NCBI RefSeq assembly: GCF_014697615.1
Contig: NZ_JACJSD010000031.1
Location: 19,406 to 83,405, forward strand
Direction of reading: 5' to 3'
Source of the DNA: Nostoc sp. FACHB-280
GTDB lineage: Bacteria; Cyanobacteriota; Cyanobacteriia; Cyanobacteriales; Nostocaceae
DNA length: 64,000 bases
Part shown: in pieces, positions 19,086 to 26,853 of the stretch
Layout: every line of letters starts with the position of its first letter
How positions within the stretch are numbered: the first letter of the stretch is position 1
Notes under the pieces: generated by a model
Seen by the model: only the letters and a program-made list of their open reading frames with translations
What the model was told of the DNA's origin: nothing
Databases searched by the model: none
Program-made: the position numbers and the translations under genes

Positions 19086-21251
19086 ATGCCGAAACGCCTT
19101 CTAGTTGTTGAATCTCCTGGGAAAGTCAAAAAGCTCAGTCAGATTTTGGGTTCTGATTGGATTGTGCGAGCTAGTTGTGGTCACATCCGCGAACTGAGTA
19201 ATACGGGGGAAGATTCTTTAGGTTTCGTCATTGATGATGGTAGTGTTAAGTGCAACTATGTACCCCGTGACCAACGCTCTAAAGAAACTATCCAGCAACT
19301 AAAGGCAGTTAGTAAGCAGGTTGATGAAGTGGTTCTCGCCACTGACCCAGATAGGGAAGGTGAAACAATTGCTTGGCATTTAAAAGAAGTGCTGGGATTG
19401 AGAGAACCGAAACGAGTTATTTATAGTGAAATTACCGCATCGGCGGTGCGAAGTGCGATCGCAAATCCGCGCAAACTAGATTCTAACTTGGTAGGCGCTG
19501 GACTATGCCGTGATTGTCTCGATAAGCTGGTTGGTTACAAAGGAAGTCCCTTAGTTTGGGCATTAAATAATGGTGCGAAGAGTGTTGGCAGAGTTCAAAG
19601 TGCAACTTTGCATCTAATATGTCAGCGAGAACGGGAGATTGTCACCTTTGTACCCCAAGACTATTGGAGTGTGTGGGTAGACTACGCTGAAGGCTTCCGG
19701 GCTTTTTATAAAGGTACAACCAATTCTCTCAGCGATGCGCCAGAAGCAGAGACGGAAACCCACGACGATGCAGCAGGTAATAGCACCCAAGCGCCAGAAT
19801 CAAAGAGGGTTCTCTCGGAAGCGGAAGCGATATGTTTAGTTGAAGAAGCACGTCAGCATCCCCATCAAGTCATTCATGTTGAAGGTAAAACTGTTTATCG
19901 TCAACCACCACCACCTTTTACTACTTCCACCTTGCAACAAGCCGCCGGTTCCAAGCTGAAATTAGCTCCCGACAAAACGATGGTTTTAGCCCAAAAGCTG
20001 TATGAGGCTGGGTTAATTACATATATGCGGACAGATTCAGTAATGTTAAGTCCTGAGTTCTGCGCGGCGGCTCGTAAGTGGTTGGAAGAACATGATCCGC
20101 AGAATGTACCACAGCAGCTTGCCAAACATCGCAGCGCCAAAACAGCCCAAGAAGCCCATGAAGCGATTCGCCCTACCGATGTGTTTCGTCCATCAGTCCA
20201 GCTACGTCAAGAATTACCGCCTGAAGAATTTGACTTGTATGTGATGATTTGGAAAAGAGCGATCGCATCTCAATGTAAATCTGCTCAACTCCGCAAAACT
20301 CAGATTATCACACAGTCTAATTCGCTGTTATGGCAAGCTAGAGGACAAGTAGTCGAATTTTACGGTTACGCTCGCTATTGGAATAACATCAGCAAAGATT
20401 CTGTTTTACCTCTTGTGCAGCAGGGACAAGCATTAACCCTAGAAAATGCCAATTTCGAGAAAAAACAGACTCAGCCGCCACCACGTTACAGCGAACCGAA
20501 ATTAGTCCAACTCATGGAGCGTAAAGGTATTGGTCGTCCTAGTACTTATGCTCCCACGGTTGCTACCTTAAAGAAGCGGGGTTATGTGCAGTTAACAAAA
20601 GGCAATCTGCAACCTACAACGCTGGGGCTAGAAGTTGATGATTTTTTACAGAAAGCTTTGCCAGATTTACTAGAAGCAGAGTTTACAGCCAAAATGGAAA
20701 GCGCCCTCGATGCGATCGCAGAAGGTAAACAAGGCTGGCAGCAATACTTAACAACTTGGAATAAAAGTTACTTCGTTCCCGCCTTAGCAAAAGCCAAAAC
20801 TGTTGCTGTAAATCCTTCAAATACAAAAGCTTCAGTAGCTGAGCGCAAATATGATACTTCTAAAACTCGCTGTCCTGAATGTAATAATTTTCTCGCTAAA
20901 ATTCCCAGCAGCAAAGTCAAGAAAAAATATTTCCTCAAATGCACCAGTGGCTGTGCAAATATAGTCCTATTTTGGAGTGACTTCAGCAAGTCTTGGCAAC
21001 CACCACGCACCCAAGAAACCAAGCCAGAAAATCACTCCCCAACTCCTGCGAAATTAAGCTCATATCCTTGTCCAGTTTGTAAAAAACCACTAGAAGAATA
21101 TAGCTACACCAAAGACGGACAAAACAAAACCATGCTGCGTTGTTCTGCTGCATCTCGTCAAGATAAAAAGCATAAAGATGTGGCTTTTTTTAGTACAGCT
21201 AAAGGTTGGTGGAGTCCGAAGTTTGGTGAGTTGAATCCAGTAGGGAAATGA
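19086..21251 (+). CDS. topA: DNA topoisomerase I (type IA)
   Basis: Relaxes negatively supercoiled DNA by transient single-strand cleavage. The 721-residue protein opens with a Toprim domain (RLLVVESPGKVKKL; ATDPDREGETIAWHL). The active-site region is LITYMRTDS with Tyr313. A KGIGRPSTYAPTVATLKKRGYV motif shows the central domains. The C-terminus carries two Cys4 zinc-ribbon-like modules (CPECNNFLAK...CTSGC and CPVCKKPLEEY...LRC). It is shorter than the ~880-residue type with Lys-rich tail also found in cyanobacteria, so it may be one of two type IA enzymes in this organism. Monocistronic by appearance. Confidence 0.95.
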   Translation: MPKRLLVVESPGKVKKLSQILGSDWIVRASCGHIRELSNTGEDSLGFVIDDGSVKCNYVPRDQRSKETIQQLKAVSKQVDEVVLATDPDREGETIAWHLKEVLGLREPKRVIYSEITASAVRSAIANPRKLDSNLVGAGLCRDCLDKLVGYKGSPLVWALNNGAKSVGRVQSATLHLICQREREIVTFVPQDYWSVWVDYAEGFRAFYKGTTNSLSDAPEAETETHDDAAGNSTQAPESKRVLSEAEAICLVEEARQHPHQVIHVEGKTVYRQPPPPFTTSTLQQAAGSKLKLAPDKTMVLAQKLYEAGLITYMRTDSVMLSPEFCAAARKWLEEHDPQNVPQQLAKHRSAKTAQEAHEAIRPTDVFRPSVQLRQELPPEEFDLYVMIWKRAIASQCKSAQLRKTQIITQSNSLLWQARGQVVEFYGYARYWNNISKDSVLPLVQQGQALTLENANFEKKQTQPPPRYSEPKLVQLMERKGIGRPSTYAPTVATLKKRGYVQLTKGNLQPTTLGLEVDDFLQKALPDLLEAEFTAKMESALDAIAEGKQGWQQYLTTWNKSYFVPALAKAKTVAVNPSNTKASVAERKYDTSKTRCPECNNFLAKIPSSKVKKKYFLKCTSGCANIVLFWSDFSKSWQPPRTQETKPENHSPTPAKLSSYPCPVCKKPLEEYSYTKDGQNKTMLRCSAASRQDKKHKDVAFFSTAKGWWSPKFGELNPVGK

Positions 21252-21407
21252 GTGGACAAGGTAGATATAATTTTTGTTGCGTGAACAAATTGGATAATTT
21301 ACCGCGTTTTCAGGTAAACAATATCGTGTCCAGTCAAATAAAACATAATACACCTTGTTTTGTATTTGTAGTATATTAGGAACTTGTTGCTAATTGTGGT
21401 GGAAGTG

Positions 21408-22586
21408 ATGACACCTTTATTGGAATACAAGACCCTTGTGGATGTTGAAGACGTAAAACATTTGGGTTTGATTGTTGGACAAGCCTTTGTTTCTTCTGCT
21501 AGTGCGAGTGAAAATTTCTTCAAATCGATTGGGTTTGAGAACTTACGGGTGATTTGTCGAGAAGGGAAAGTGGCTGGCGGATTAGCGACTGTACCAATGG
21601 GAATGTGGTTGGGGGGTCAATCTGTACCAATGGTGGGGATTGCTAGTGTGGGAATTGCGCCAGAATATCGTGGAGGTGGAGTTGCGATCGCACTTCTCCA
21701 AAATATGCTGCAAGAACTCTATGCAAAAGAAACCCCCATTTCTGTTCTATATCCCGCTACGCAACAACTTTACCGCAAAGCCGGATATGAACAAGGTGGT
21801 CACAACTGCGTTTGGGAAATTTCCACTCAAGATATTTATTTACACAAGTCACCTTTAGCTTTACAACCAATAGCAGACCTTAATTGTGGAATTTTGCATC
21901 AACTATACCAACAACAGGCGCAACTAATTAATGGTTATTTAGACCGAAATCCCAGTCTTTGGAAAAGAGTAACTCAATCAGGAGAAAAAGACACTGTTTA
22001 TGGTTATTTGATTGGTAACCAAGACCAACCCGAAGGCTATATTGTCTTGAGTCAATATTATCAGGCAGATCGGGCAGTAATTGAAATTCGAGATTGGGTA
22101 GTTTTAAGTCATGGTGCGGCACAAGCTTTCTGGTCTTTTTTGGCTAACCATCGTTCTACAATCAAAAAGGTCACTTGGCAAAGTTCGGTGATTGATTCTC
22201 TGACATTAGTATTACCAGAACAAACCGCCAAAATTAAACATCAAAATCGTTGGATGTTGCGGATTGTAGATGTATACAAAGCATTACAATTACGTGGTTA
22301 TAAATTAGGATTAGAAACCGAATTACATTTAGCAGTTAAAGATGATTTATTAACGGCTAATAATGATAATTTTATTCTTTCTGTTGCCAATGGCAAAGGT
22401 GAAGTTAAGCAAGGTGGTAAAGGAGAATTACAAATAGATATTGAAGGATTAGCTTCTTTGTATACGGGTTTATTTACCCCTCATACTTTAAAATTAGCAG
22501 GAAAATTAGATGCGACAGACACAGCACTATTAGCCGCAACAGAAATTTTTACTAGTTCTGCGCCGTGGATGGCTGATTTCTTTTAA
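21408..22586 (+). CDS. Eis-like GNAT N-acetyltransferase with SCP2-like C-terminal domain
   Basis: A 392-residue protein from ATG 21408 (MTPLLEYKTLVDVEDVKHL); a TTG at 21384 is less likely. The N-terminal GNAT domain has the acetyl-CoA motif VGIAPEYRGGGVAIALLQNML and LYPATQQLYRKAGYE. A second GNAT-like domain follows. The C-terminal ~100 residues (ETELHLAVKDDLL...GKGELQIDIEGLASLYTG) match the sterol-carrier-like domain of the Eis family. Eis proteins acetylate amines, including aminoglycosides in mycobacteria; the physiological substrate in cyanobacteria is unknown. Confidence 0.85.
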   Translation: MTPLLEYKTLVDVEDVKHLGLIVGQAFVSSASASENFFKSIGFENLRVICREGKVAGGLATVPMGMWLGGQSVPMVGIASVGIAPEYRGGGVAIALLQNMLQELYAKETPISVLYPATQQLYRKAGYEQGGHNCVWEISTQDIYLHKSPLALQPIADLNCGILHQLYQQQAQLINGYLDRNPSLWKRVTQSGEKDTVYGYLIGNQDQPEGYIVLSQYYQADRAVIEIRDWVVLSHGAAQAFWSFLANHRSTIKKVTWQSSVIDSLTLVLPEQTAKIKHQNRWMLRIVDVYKALQLRGYKLGLETELHLAVKDDLLTANNDNFILSVANGKGEVKQGGKGELQIDIEGLASLYTGLFTPHTLKLAGKLDATDTALLAATEIFTSSAPWMADFF

Positions 22587-22761
22587 AAATTCAAAACTGT
22601 TCTGTGACAAAATAGTTTTATGGCAGGAGACAGAAGGCAGTGGTTCGGCTTCGCTCACCAACCAGGTAGGAGGTAAAATTTATGACTATTGCTAGTTTTT
22701 AAACCTACACAATTTCCTAATATTTCTGACTACAGCTATATTGTCCTGGAGACGATGCACT

Positions 22762-23301
22762 ATGGTTTCCACAATCAAACACCTTTACACTAAATTATAT
22801 GAGTATGTAGGTTCTGAGACGATTAGGCTTTCTCTCGCTGCTTATCCAGAGGGAGTTCGTATACTTTCAGTAAATGATTTAAAAAATTGGATAAACCAAA
22901 CAATGCAAAAACCAAATGCTTGGGGTTTGATTCCAGCCACTTTTGTAGTTGACTCTGAAAATTATCTTCGTCTTGTAGAACGTCACTCTGAGCATGTAGC
23001 ATGTGCAGGAAGTAAACCTGTATTATCAGCCGGAGAAATTTTTTTTCTTCCAAATAACAAGAGTTTTGAAGTAGCTGAAATTACCAATCAATCAACAGGT
23101 TATTGTCCAGAGCCAGAATCTTGGACTCAAGTTGAAAAGGCTCTTGAAAAAATTCCACTTCTGCATCCAAGAAATTTTACTACCGAGTTTATTTTTCGCA
23201 AATGTCCTGGCTGTAGTCAGCTAAATATAGTTAAAAATGATTTATTCTCTTGTGCTGTATGCAATACAAATCTTCCAAACATCTGGAATTGTGATTGTTA
23301 A
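22762..23301 (+). CDS. zinc-ribbon protein of unknown function
   Basis: A 179-residue soluble protein from ATG 22762, with GGAG about 11 nt before it (an upstream TTG at 22741 is also open). The C-terminus has a four-Cys zinc ribbon: FRKCPGCSQLN and FSCAVCNTN, then a WNCDC tail. The N-terminal ~120 residues are not recognised. It is notably AT-rich. No operon partners: topA and the acetyltransferase precede it with repeat-containing spacers. Confidence 0.6.
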   Translation: MVSTIKHLYTKLYEYVGSETIRLSLAAYPEGVRILSVNDLKNWINQTMQKPNAWGLIPATFVVDSENYLRLVERHSEHVACAGSKPVLSAGEIFFLPNNKSFEVAEITNQSTGYCPEPESWTQVEKALEKIPLLHPRNFTTEFIFRKCPGCSQLNIVKNDLFSCAVCNTNLPNIWNCDC

Positions 23302-23452
23302 TCTCAAGTTTTGATAGATTGAGTAGAGATGTAGGAAAAAGGTTTTATTGCCCTAAAATAACCAAGCAAATAAATCTTTCACAGTAAGCTGAAGTTCACT
23401 TATAAAAGATGATTTTATCTCACGCAGAGACGCGGAGGCGCGGAGAGGATAA

Positions 23453-23510
23453 TTTCTCCGTGTCCTCCCGAAGTTTGCTCAACGCGGGGAACCCGCGCAC
23501 GCAACTTCTC
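23453..23510. repeat. palindromic dispersed repeat after aroF
   Basis: The spacer downstream of aroF holds CACGCAGAGACGCGGAGGCG followed by a GC-rich palindrome (CCGAAGTTTGCTCAACGCGGGGAACCCGCGCACGCAACTTC, given only by position). Such blocks recur in the window at 46905-46960 and 50360-50410. Not coding. Confidence 0.6.
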
Positions 23511-23536
23511 TCTGTATCTCTGTGGTTCGTTTAAAT

Positions 23537-24409
23537 TTAAGCCGCGTAACAAATAGGGGTAGGTTTTAAACCCACCCCTGTGTTTTCTGATATTCTGCGT
23601 CCAACGGCTGCTGCTACGGGCTTTAAAACATCAACTAAGTTCACCATATCTTCTAAAGACAATGCTTGACGGGCATCGGAAACGGATTTTTCTGGTTCTG
23701 GGTGACACTCAATAATTAACCCATCTGCGCCACAAGCTACAGCAGCTTTGGCGACAGGTGCGACTAGTTCACGTTTACCGACGGCGTGGGAAGGATCTAC
23801 AATCACAGGTAAGTGAGTGATTTGCTTGAGGGTGGCGACTGCACCCAAATCTAAGACGTTGCGGGTGTAATTGTCGAAGCTGCGAATACCACGTTCGCAC
23901 AGGACGACATTTGGGTTTCCATGACTGAGGATATATTCAGCAGCCATAACGAATTCTTCTATGGTGGCGGCTAAACCACGCTTGAGCAAGATCGGTTTAT
24001 CAACTTGTCCCAAGGCTTTGAGTAAGTCGAAGTTTTGCATGTTGCGGCTACCTATTTGCAGCATATCAGCATAGGCGGCGACGGTTTCAATTTGCGAAAT
24101 TGCCATAACTTCTGTAACTACTGGCATATTGTAGAGCGATCGCACTCTCGCTAAAACTTCTAACCCAGCTTCTGCCATTCCCTGGAAAGCATAAGGCGAG
24201 GTGCGGGGTTTGTAAACACCACCGCGTAAGGCTTGTACAGGTGCAGATGATAGCTTTTGAGCAACTGTTTCCATTTGTTCTAAGCTTTCCACTGTACAAG
24301 GGCCGCCAATAATGACTAATTCTTCACCACCGAAAGCAACTGTCTCTGAGAGTTTAACAATGGTTTGGTGGTTGGGATGAGATTGGGCGGCTAGTTTGGC
24401 GTTAATCAT
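23537..24409 (-). CDS. aroF: 3-deoxy-7-phosphoheptulonate synthase (DAHP synthase)
   Basis: Condenses phosphoenolpyruvate with erythrose-4-phosphate, the committed step to chorismate and Phe/Tyr/Trp. The 290-residue protein has [52 protein letters not shown] and [15 protein letters not shown], the conserved metal and substrate motifs of the AroF/AroG-like type I-beta family. It lacks the N-terminal ferredoxin-like regulatory domain present in longer homologues, so feedback may be weak or come from another domain. GGAG stands 10 nt before ATG 24409. Its 5' leader carries two tandem attenuators with aromatic-rich leader peptides, which explains regulation at RNA level. Confidence 0.96.
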   Translation of the reverse strand: MINAKLAAQSHPNHQTIVKLSETVAFGGEELVIIGGPCTVESLEQMETVAQKLSSAPVQALRGGVYKPRTSPYAFQGMAEAGLEVLARVRSLYNMPVVTEVMAISQIETVAAYADMLQIGSRNMQNFDLLKALGQVDKPILLKRGLAATIEEFVMAAEYILSHGNPNVVLCERGIRSFDNYTRNVLDLGAVATLKQITHLPVIVDPSHAVGKRELVAPVAKAAVACGADGLIIECHPEPEKSVSDARQALSLEDMVNLVDVLKPVAAAVGRRISENTGVGLKPTPICYAA

Positions 24410-24443
24410 GGTTCGTTTCTCCGAAAATTATGAAGTCTGAAAT

Positions 24444-24474
24444 CAAAAAAGCCCGGAAACTGAGAGTTCCGGGC
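24444..24474 (-). terminator. attenuator terminator 2, proximal to aroF
   Basis: On the minus strand GCCCGGAA and TTTCCGGGC form a stem of 8 or more GC-rich pairs with a 7-nt loop, followed by six U residues (plus-strand A run 24445-24450). It lies only 35 nt upstream of the aroF ATG, too close to serve a separate upstream gene. It is preceded by an aromatic-rich leader ORF. Confidence 0.85.
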
Positions 24475-24517
24475 GCGTTCTGGCTTATTGGCATGACGCT
24501 ATTTACCCGGAGTTTGC
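24475..24517 (-). promoter_or_regulatory. attenuator 2 antiterminator arms
   Basis: The RNA segment UCCGGG at the very end of leader ORF 2 (its Ser-Gly codons) can pair with CCCGGA, the 5' arm of terminator 2, with a supporting inner pairing GCGU/ACGC. This would exclude the terminator hairpin. A ribosome resting on the UAA stop of leader ORF 2 would cover the first arm and free the terminator. The pairing is weaker than in attenuator 1. Confidence 0.65.
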
Positions 24518-24568
24518 TCTAGGCCAAAAGTAAAAGCTGTAAAACCAGTTGGTGAAATTAGTCGTCAT
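24503..24568 (-). CDS. aroF leader peptide 2, Phe/Tyr/Trp-rich
   Basis: A 21-codon ORF on the minus strand beginning MTTNFTNWFYSFYFW and ending PRANSG before TAA. Eight of 21 codons are aromatic: Phe5, Trp8, Phe9, Tyr10, Phe12, Tyr13, Phe14, Trp15. A weak GAAG lies about 10 nt before the ATG. It ends 29 nt before terminator 2. Such codon clustering directly upstream of a terminator and a DAHP synthase gene is the hallmark of ribosome-mediated attenuation. Translation itself is unproven. Confidence 0.8.
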   Translation of the reverse strand: MTTNFTNWFYSFYFWPRANSG

Positions 24569-24651
24569 GTTGAATTCTTCAGGAAAGATAGGTGATAGGT
24601 TACAGGTGACAGTTGGGTTTTTTCATTTGTGCTGTCTGTACAGATACTCCT

Positions 24652-24687
24652 AAAAACAAAAAAACCGCAGAAGTCAGTTCTGCGGTT
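24652..24687 (-). terminator. attenuator terminator 1
   Basis: On the minus strand AACCGCAGAA and TTCTGCGGTT form a perfect 10-bp stem with a 5-nt loop, followed by seven U, then GUUUUU. A textbook intrinsic terminator. It follows leader ORF 1 by about 30 nt and lies about 245 nt upstream of aroF. Confidence 0.88.
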
Positions 24688-24735
24688 CATCGGGCGGTTT
24701 CCAGTCGGAAACGTGACTCACTCCCGGTGAACCGC
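24682..24735 (-). promoter_or_regulatory. attenuator 1 antiterminator
   Basis: RNA from the last codons of leader ORF 1, GCGGUUCACCGGG (24735-24723), pairs with CCCGAUGAACCGC (24694-24682): eight continuous pairs, one mismatch, then four pairs. The second arm is the 5' arm of terminator 1, so the two structures are mutually exclusive. The enclosed loop holds a GUUUCC/GGAAAC hairpin. A ribosome at the UGA stop would cover the first arm and allow termination; one stalled at the Tyr/Phe/Trp run would leave it free. Confidence 0.75.
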
Positions 24736-24774
24736 CTTATGCCAAAAATAAAAGTAGTAATTGCTGCTGAACAT
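24718..24774 (-). CDS. aroF leader peptide 1, Phe/Tyr/Trp-rich
   Basis: An 18-codon ORF on the minus strand, MFSSNYYFYFWHKAVHRE, then TGA. Seven residues are aromatic, with six in a row (Tyr6 to Trp11). It shares the FYFW core with leader peptide 2. Its last codons (Lys-Ala-Val-His-Arg-Glu) encode the first antiterminator arm. AGG lies about 10 nt before the ATG. Too short for ordinary gene callers; translation unproven. Confidence 0.8.
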   Translation of the reverse strand: MFSSNYYFYFWHKAVHRE

Positions 24775-25042
24775 ATACGCTGGCCTGAGATACAAAATTG
24801 AATATAAAGCTTCCTTGAGCTTCAAGATAACAAAAGCGATCGCTCACGTCAAGCACCACGGGACATCAAAAAGCGATAGACTCATTACAACTCTGGGAAT
24901 GGAGGCTTGTGGCTAGTTGGTAACTGAAACATGGGCTGTTAGGACATTCAAATGAGGCGAAGCAGTTCTCGCAAACCCTAAACAGCTTGGTTATTCAACT
25001 TTGCACAAACATATATACTTTTGCGGAAAACTCAGTTTGATT
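24775..25042. other. divergent spacer upstream of the aroF leader
   Basis: About 270 bp between the aroF leader (minus) and the zinc-ribbon membrane gene (plus). It must hold the aroF promoter; AT-rich hexamers exist near 24800-24815 on the minus strand but I cannot choose a pair with proper spacing. A HIP1 octamer lies at 24836-24843. Confidence 0.4.
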
Positions 25043-25537
25043 ATGCCCAGTTCCAAAATCTTCAGCAAATCTTTTGACACCCATGAAGTTTACCCTTGCC
25101 CAGTTTGTCGAGTCGGTAAGATATCACAAATGCCATTAATGGAAACTATGGCTTGTGATTTTTGTCAAGAGATTTTTACTGTGAATGTAGAGCAACAACA
25201 AATCAAAATGCCTTCGCGGCAACCGCCTTTGGTTTGGCGCTGGAATGGCTTGAGTTGGACAGAAGCGCAGTTAGAAGGTATGGAATTAGGTTGGGGTTAC
25301 GGATTCGCTGCGATCGCTTTTGTATTTTTCCCTACAACTTTAATTGGGATTGTTGCTTTTTATTTTCCCCCATCCCTTGACTCTCCCCTAACTTGGATAC
25401 CATACATCTGGACTATATTAACTTTTTTGTCACATTTATCAATCATTTTGTGGATTATTGTTGAGGTTTATCAAATTCCTGTTGCGGCATATTTCAGAGC
25501 TATAAATCGGTGGCGAAATGGAGAAATAGGAAGATGA
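25043..25537 (+). CDS. membrane protein with N-terminal zinc ribbon
   Basis: A 164-residue protein from ATG 25043; an upstream TTG at 25001 would add 14 residues. The N-terminus has a Cys4 zinc ribbon, YPCPVCRVGK and MACDFCQEIF, followed by a WRWNGLSW motif and two membrane helices (about residues 84-107 and 119-142). The C-terminal tail is Arg/Trp-rich. This layout (ribbon plus two helices) is found in conserved cyanobacterial proteins of unknown role. Confidence 0.65.
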   Translation: MPSSKIFSKSFDTHEVYPCPVCRVGKISQMPLMETMACDFCQEIFTVNVEQQQIKMPSRQPPLVWRWNGLSWTEAQLEGMELGWGYGFAAIAFVFFPTTLIGIVAFYFPPSLDSPLTWIPYIWTILTFLSHLSIILWIIVEVYQIPVAAYFRAINRWRNGEIGR

Positions 25538-25724
25538 CGGTGATACAGATAAAAAGGGACAATAACTACTGACTCATAATTACTGGATGGTACAAACCCC
25601 AGATTTATCTATAGAATCATTCGCAAATTCAACATCATCCTTTCTAAATGTATCCGTGGGGTTAATCGCCAATCTCAATTCTCAAATCTAAAATTGTCTG
25701 ACACTCGACTATCAACAACATCCT

Positions 25725-26522
25725 ATGAACGAGTTGGAGCGGTATTATCGAATATTAGAGTTAGAGCCTGGTGCAACACTTGACGAAGTTAACCAGGCTT
25801 ATAAAGATTTAGTCTTTGTTTGGCATCCTGACCGCCTTCCCAAAGATAATATCCGCTTGCAACAAAAAGCCCAAGAAAAGCTCAAAGCCATCAATGAAGC
25901 GCGGGATAAATTGCGCTCTTGGAATGGTAATTCTGCTAATGGGAAGCATCATCATACCGCACGTCACCCATCACCTCAACCAAATGGGAAGCATGATCCT
26001 GCGTCGTACTATCAGTCGCCTCAACCGAATGGTAAGCATGATAATGGGTCGCACTATCAGTCGCCTCAACCAAATGGTAAGTATTATACTACGTCACACT
26101 ATCAGTCACCTCAACCAAAAAGACCGCCAGAAACTACCTCTCAACCACCAAAGACAAATCCAGATTTGAGTGGGAAAGATTTCAGTCGGGCTAATTTAAG
26201 TAACAAAGATTTATCTGGAAGAAACTTAAGTTATGCCAATTTAACTGGCGCAGACCTCAGCGATACTTTTATGCACAAAGTAATTTTGCGGGGTGCAAAT
26301 TTATCAGAAGCTAATTTATTTAGAGCGAACCTTCTGTTAGCCGACCTCCGAGAAGCCAATTTACGTAACGCTAACTTAATTGGCGCAGACTTGAGTGGTG
26401 CTGATTTGCGGGGGGCTGACTTGACTGGTGCAAAAATTCGTTCTGGCGATCGCTTGCTAGTGAAATTGATTGGTGCTAACTTAGCAGGGGCAATTATGCC
26501 CGATGGTCATACCCATAGTTAA
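25725..26522 (+). CDS. DnaJ-domain / pentapeptide-repeat fusion protein
   Basis: A 265-residue protein. Residues 1-67 form a J domain with the HPD motif (FVWHPDRLPKD), which stimulates Hsp70 ATPase. Residues about 75-145 are a low-complexity linker of three ~15-residue repeats of the QSPQPNGKH type, encoded by 45-bp tandem DNA repeats. Residues about 150-260 are pentapeptide repeats of the A(D/N)LXX form (ANLSNKDLSGRNLSYANLTGADLS and on), which fold as a right-handed beta helix. The fusion suggests a J protein that uses the beta helix to bind clients or partners. The gene stands alone. Confidence 0.92.
   Translation: MNELERYYRILELEPGATLDEVNQAYKDLVFVWHPDRLPKDNIRLQQKAQEKLKAINEARDKLRSWNGNSANGKHHHTARHPSPQPNGKHDPASYYQSPQPNGKHDNGSHYQSPQPNGKYYTTSHYQSPQPKRPPETTSQPPKTNPDLSGKDFSRANLSNKDLSGRNLSYANLTGADLSDTFMHKVILRGANLSEANLFRANLLLADLREANLRNANLIGADLSGADLRGADLTGAKIRSGDRLLVKLIGANLAGAIMPDGHTHS
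25966..26118 (+). repeat. 45-bp in-frame tandem repeat in the J-domain fusion gene
   Basis: Three near-identical 45-bp units encode S-PQPNGKHD-..-SHYQ, with a fourth partial unit ending in SPQPKRPPE. Units differ at a few positions. The repeat number probably varies between strains. Confidence 0.85.
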
Positions 26523-26853
26523 TGATCAAGATATTAACTGCGATCGCTATTTCTCTTCACCCACCCCAGGTAAATGCTAAACCTACCTAAAACTCTTAGG
26601 TACAAATTCTCAAATTTTATTTTGTTTTCTGTTTTCTTAAGCCACAAATAATCTCTCCCCATCCGATGGAATTCGTAGATAAAAATTACGTATTTTAACG
26701 AATTCCAAATTGAGATTTATCACAGAAAATGTAGCAATCAATATTTTTGTTGCATCTCCCGCATTTTTCCGGCTCACATTAATTCGCTGAGTATGGCTGA
26801 CACTAAAGATTTAAGTTAGGCTAAAGCCATTTGTGTGGGGATAACAAATATAT
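26523..26853. other. intergenic region upstream of the histidine kinase
   Basis: 331 bp without a gene. A small hairpin TACCTAA/TTAGGTA (26585-26603) may terminate the preceding gene. The rest is AT-rich with no recognised element. Confidence 0.4.

Noticed and set aside
24613..24801. 62-codon plus-strand open frame across the aroF leader
   Set aside because: It lies antisense to the two leader ORFs and terminator 1, whose structure explains this stretch far better.
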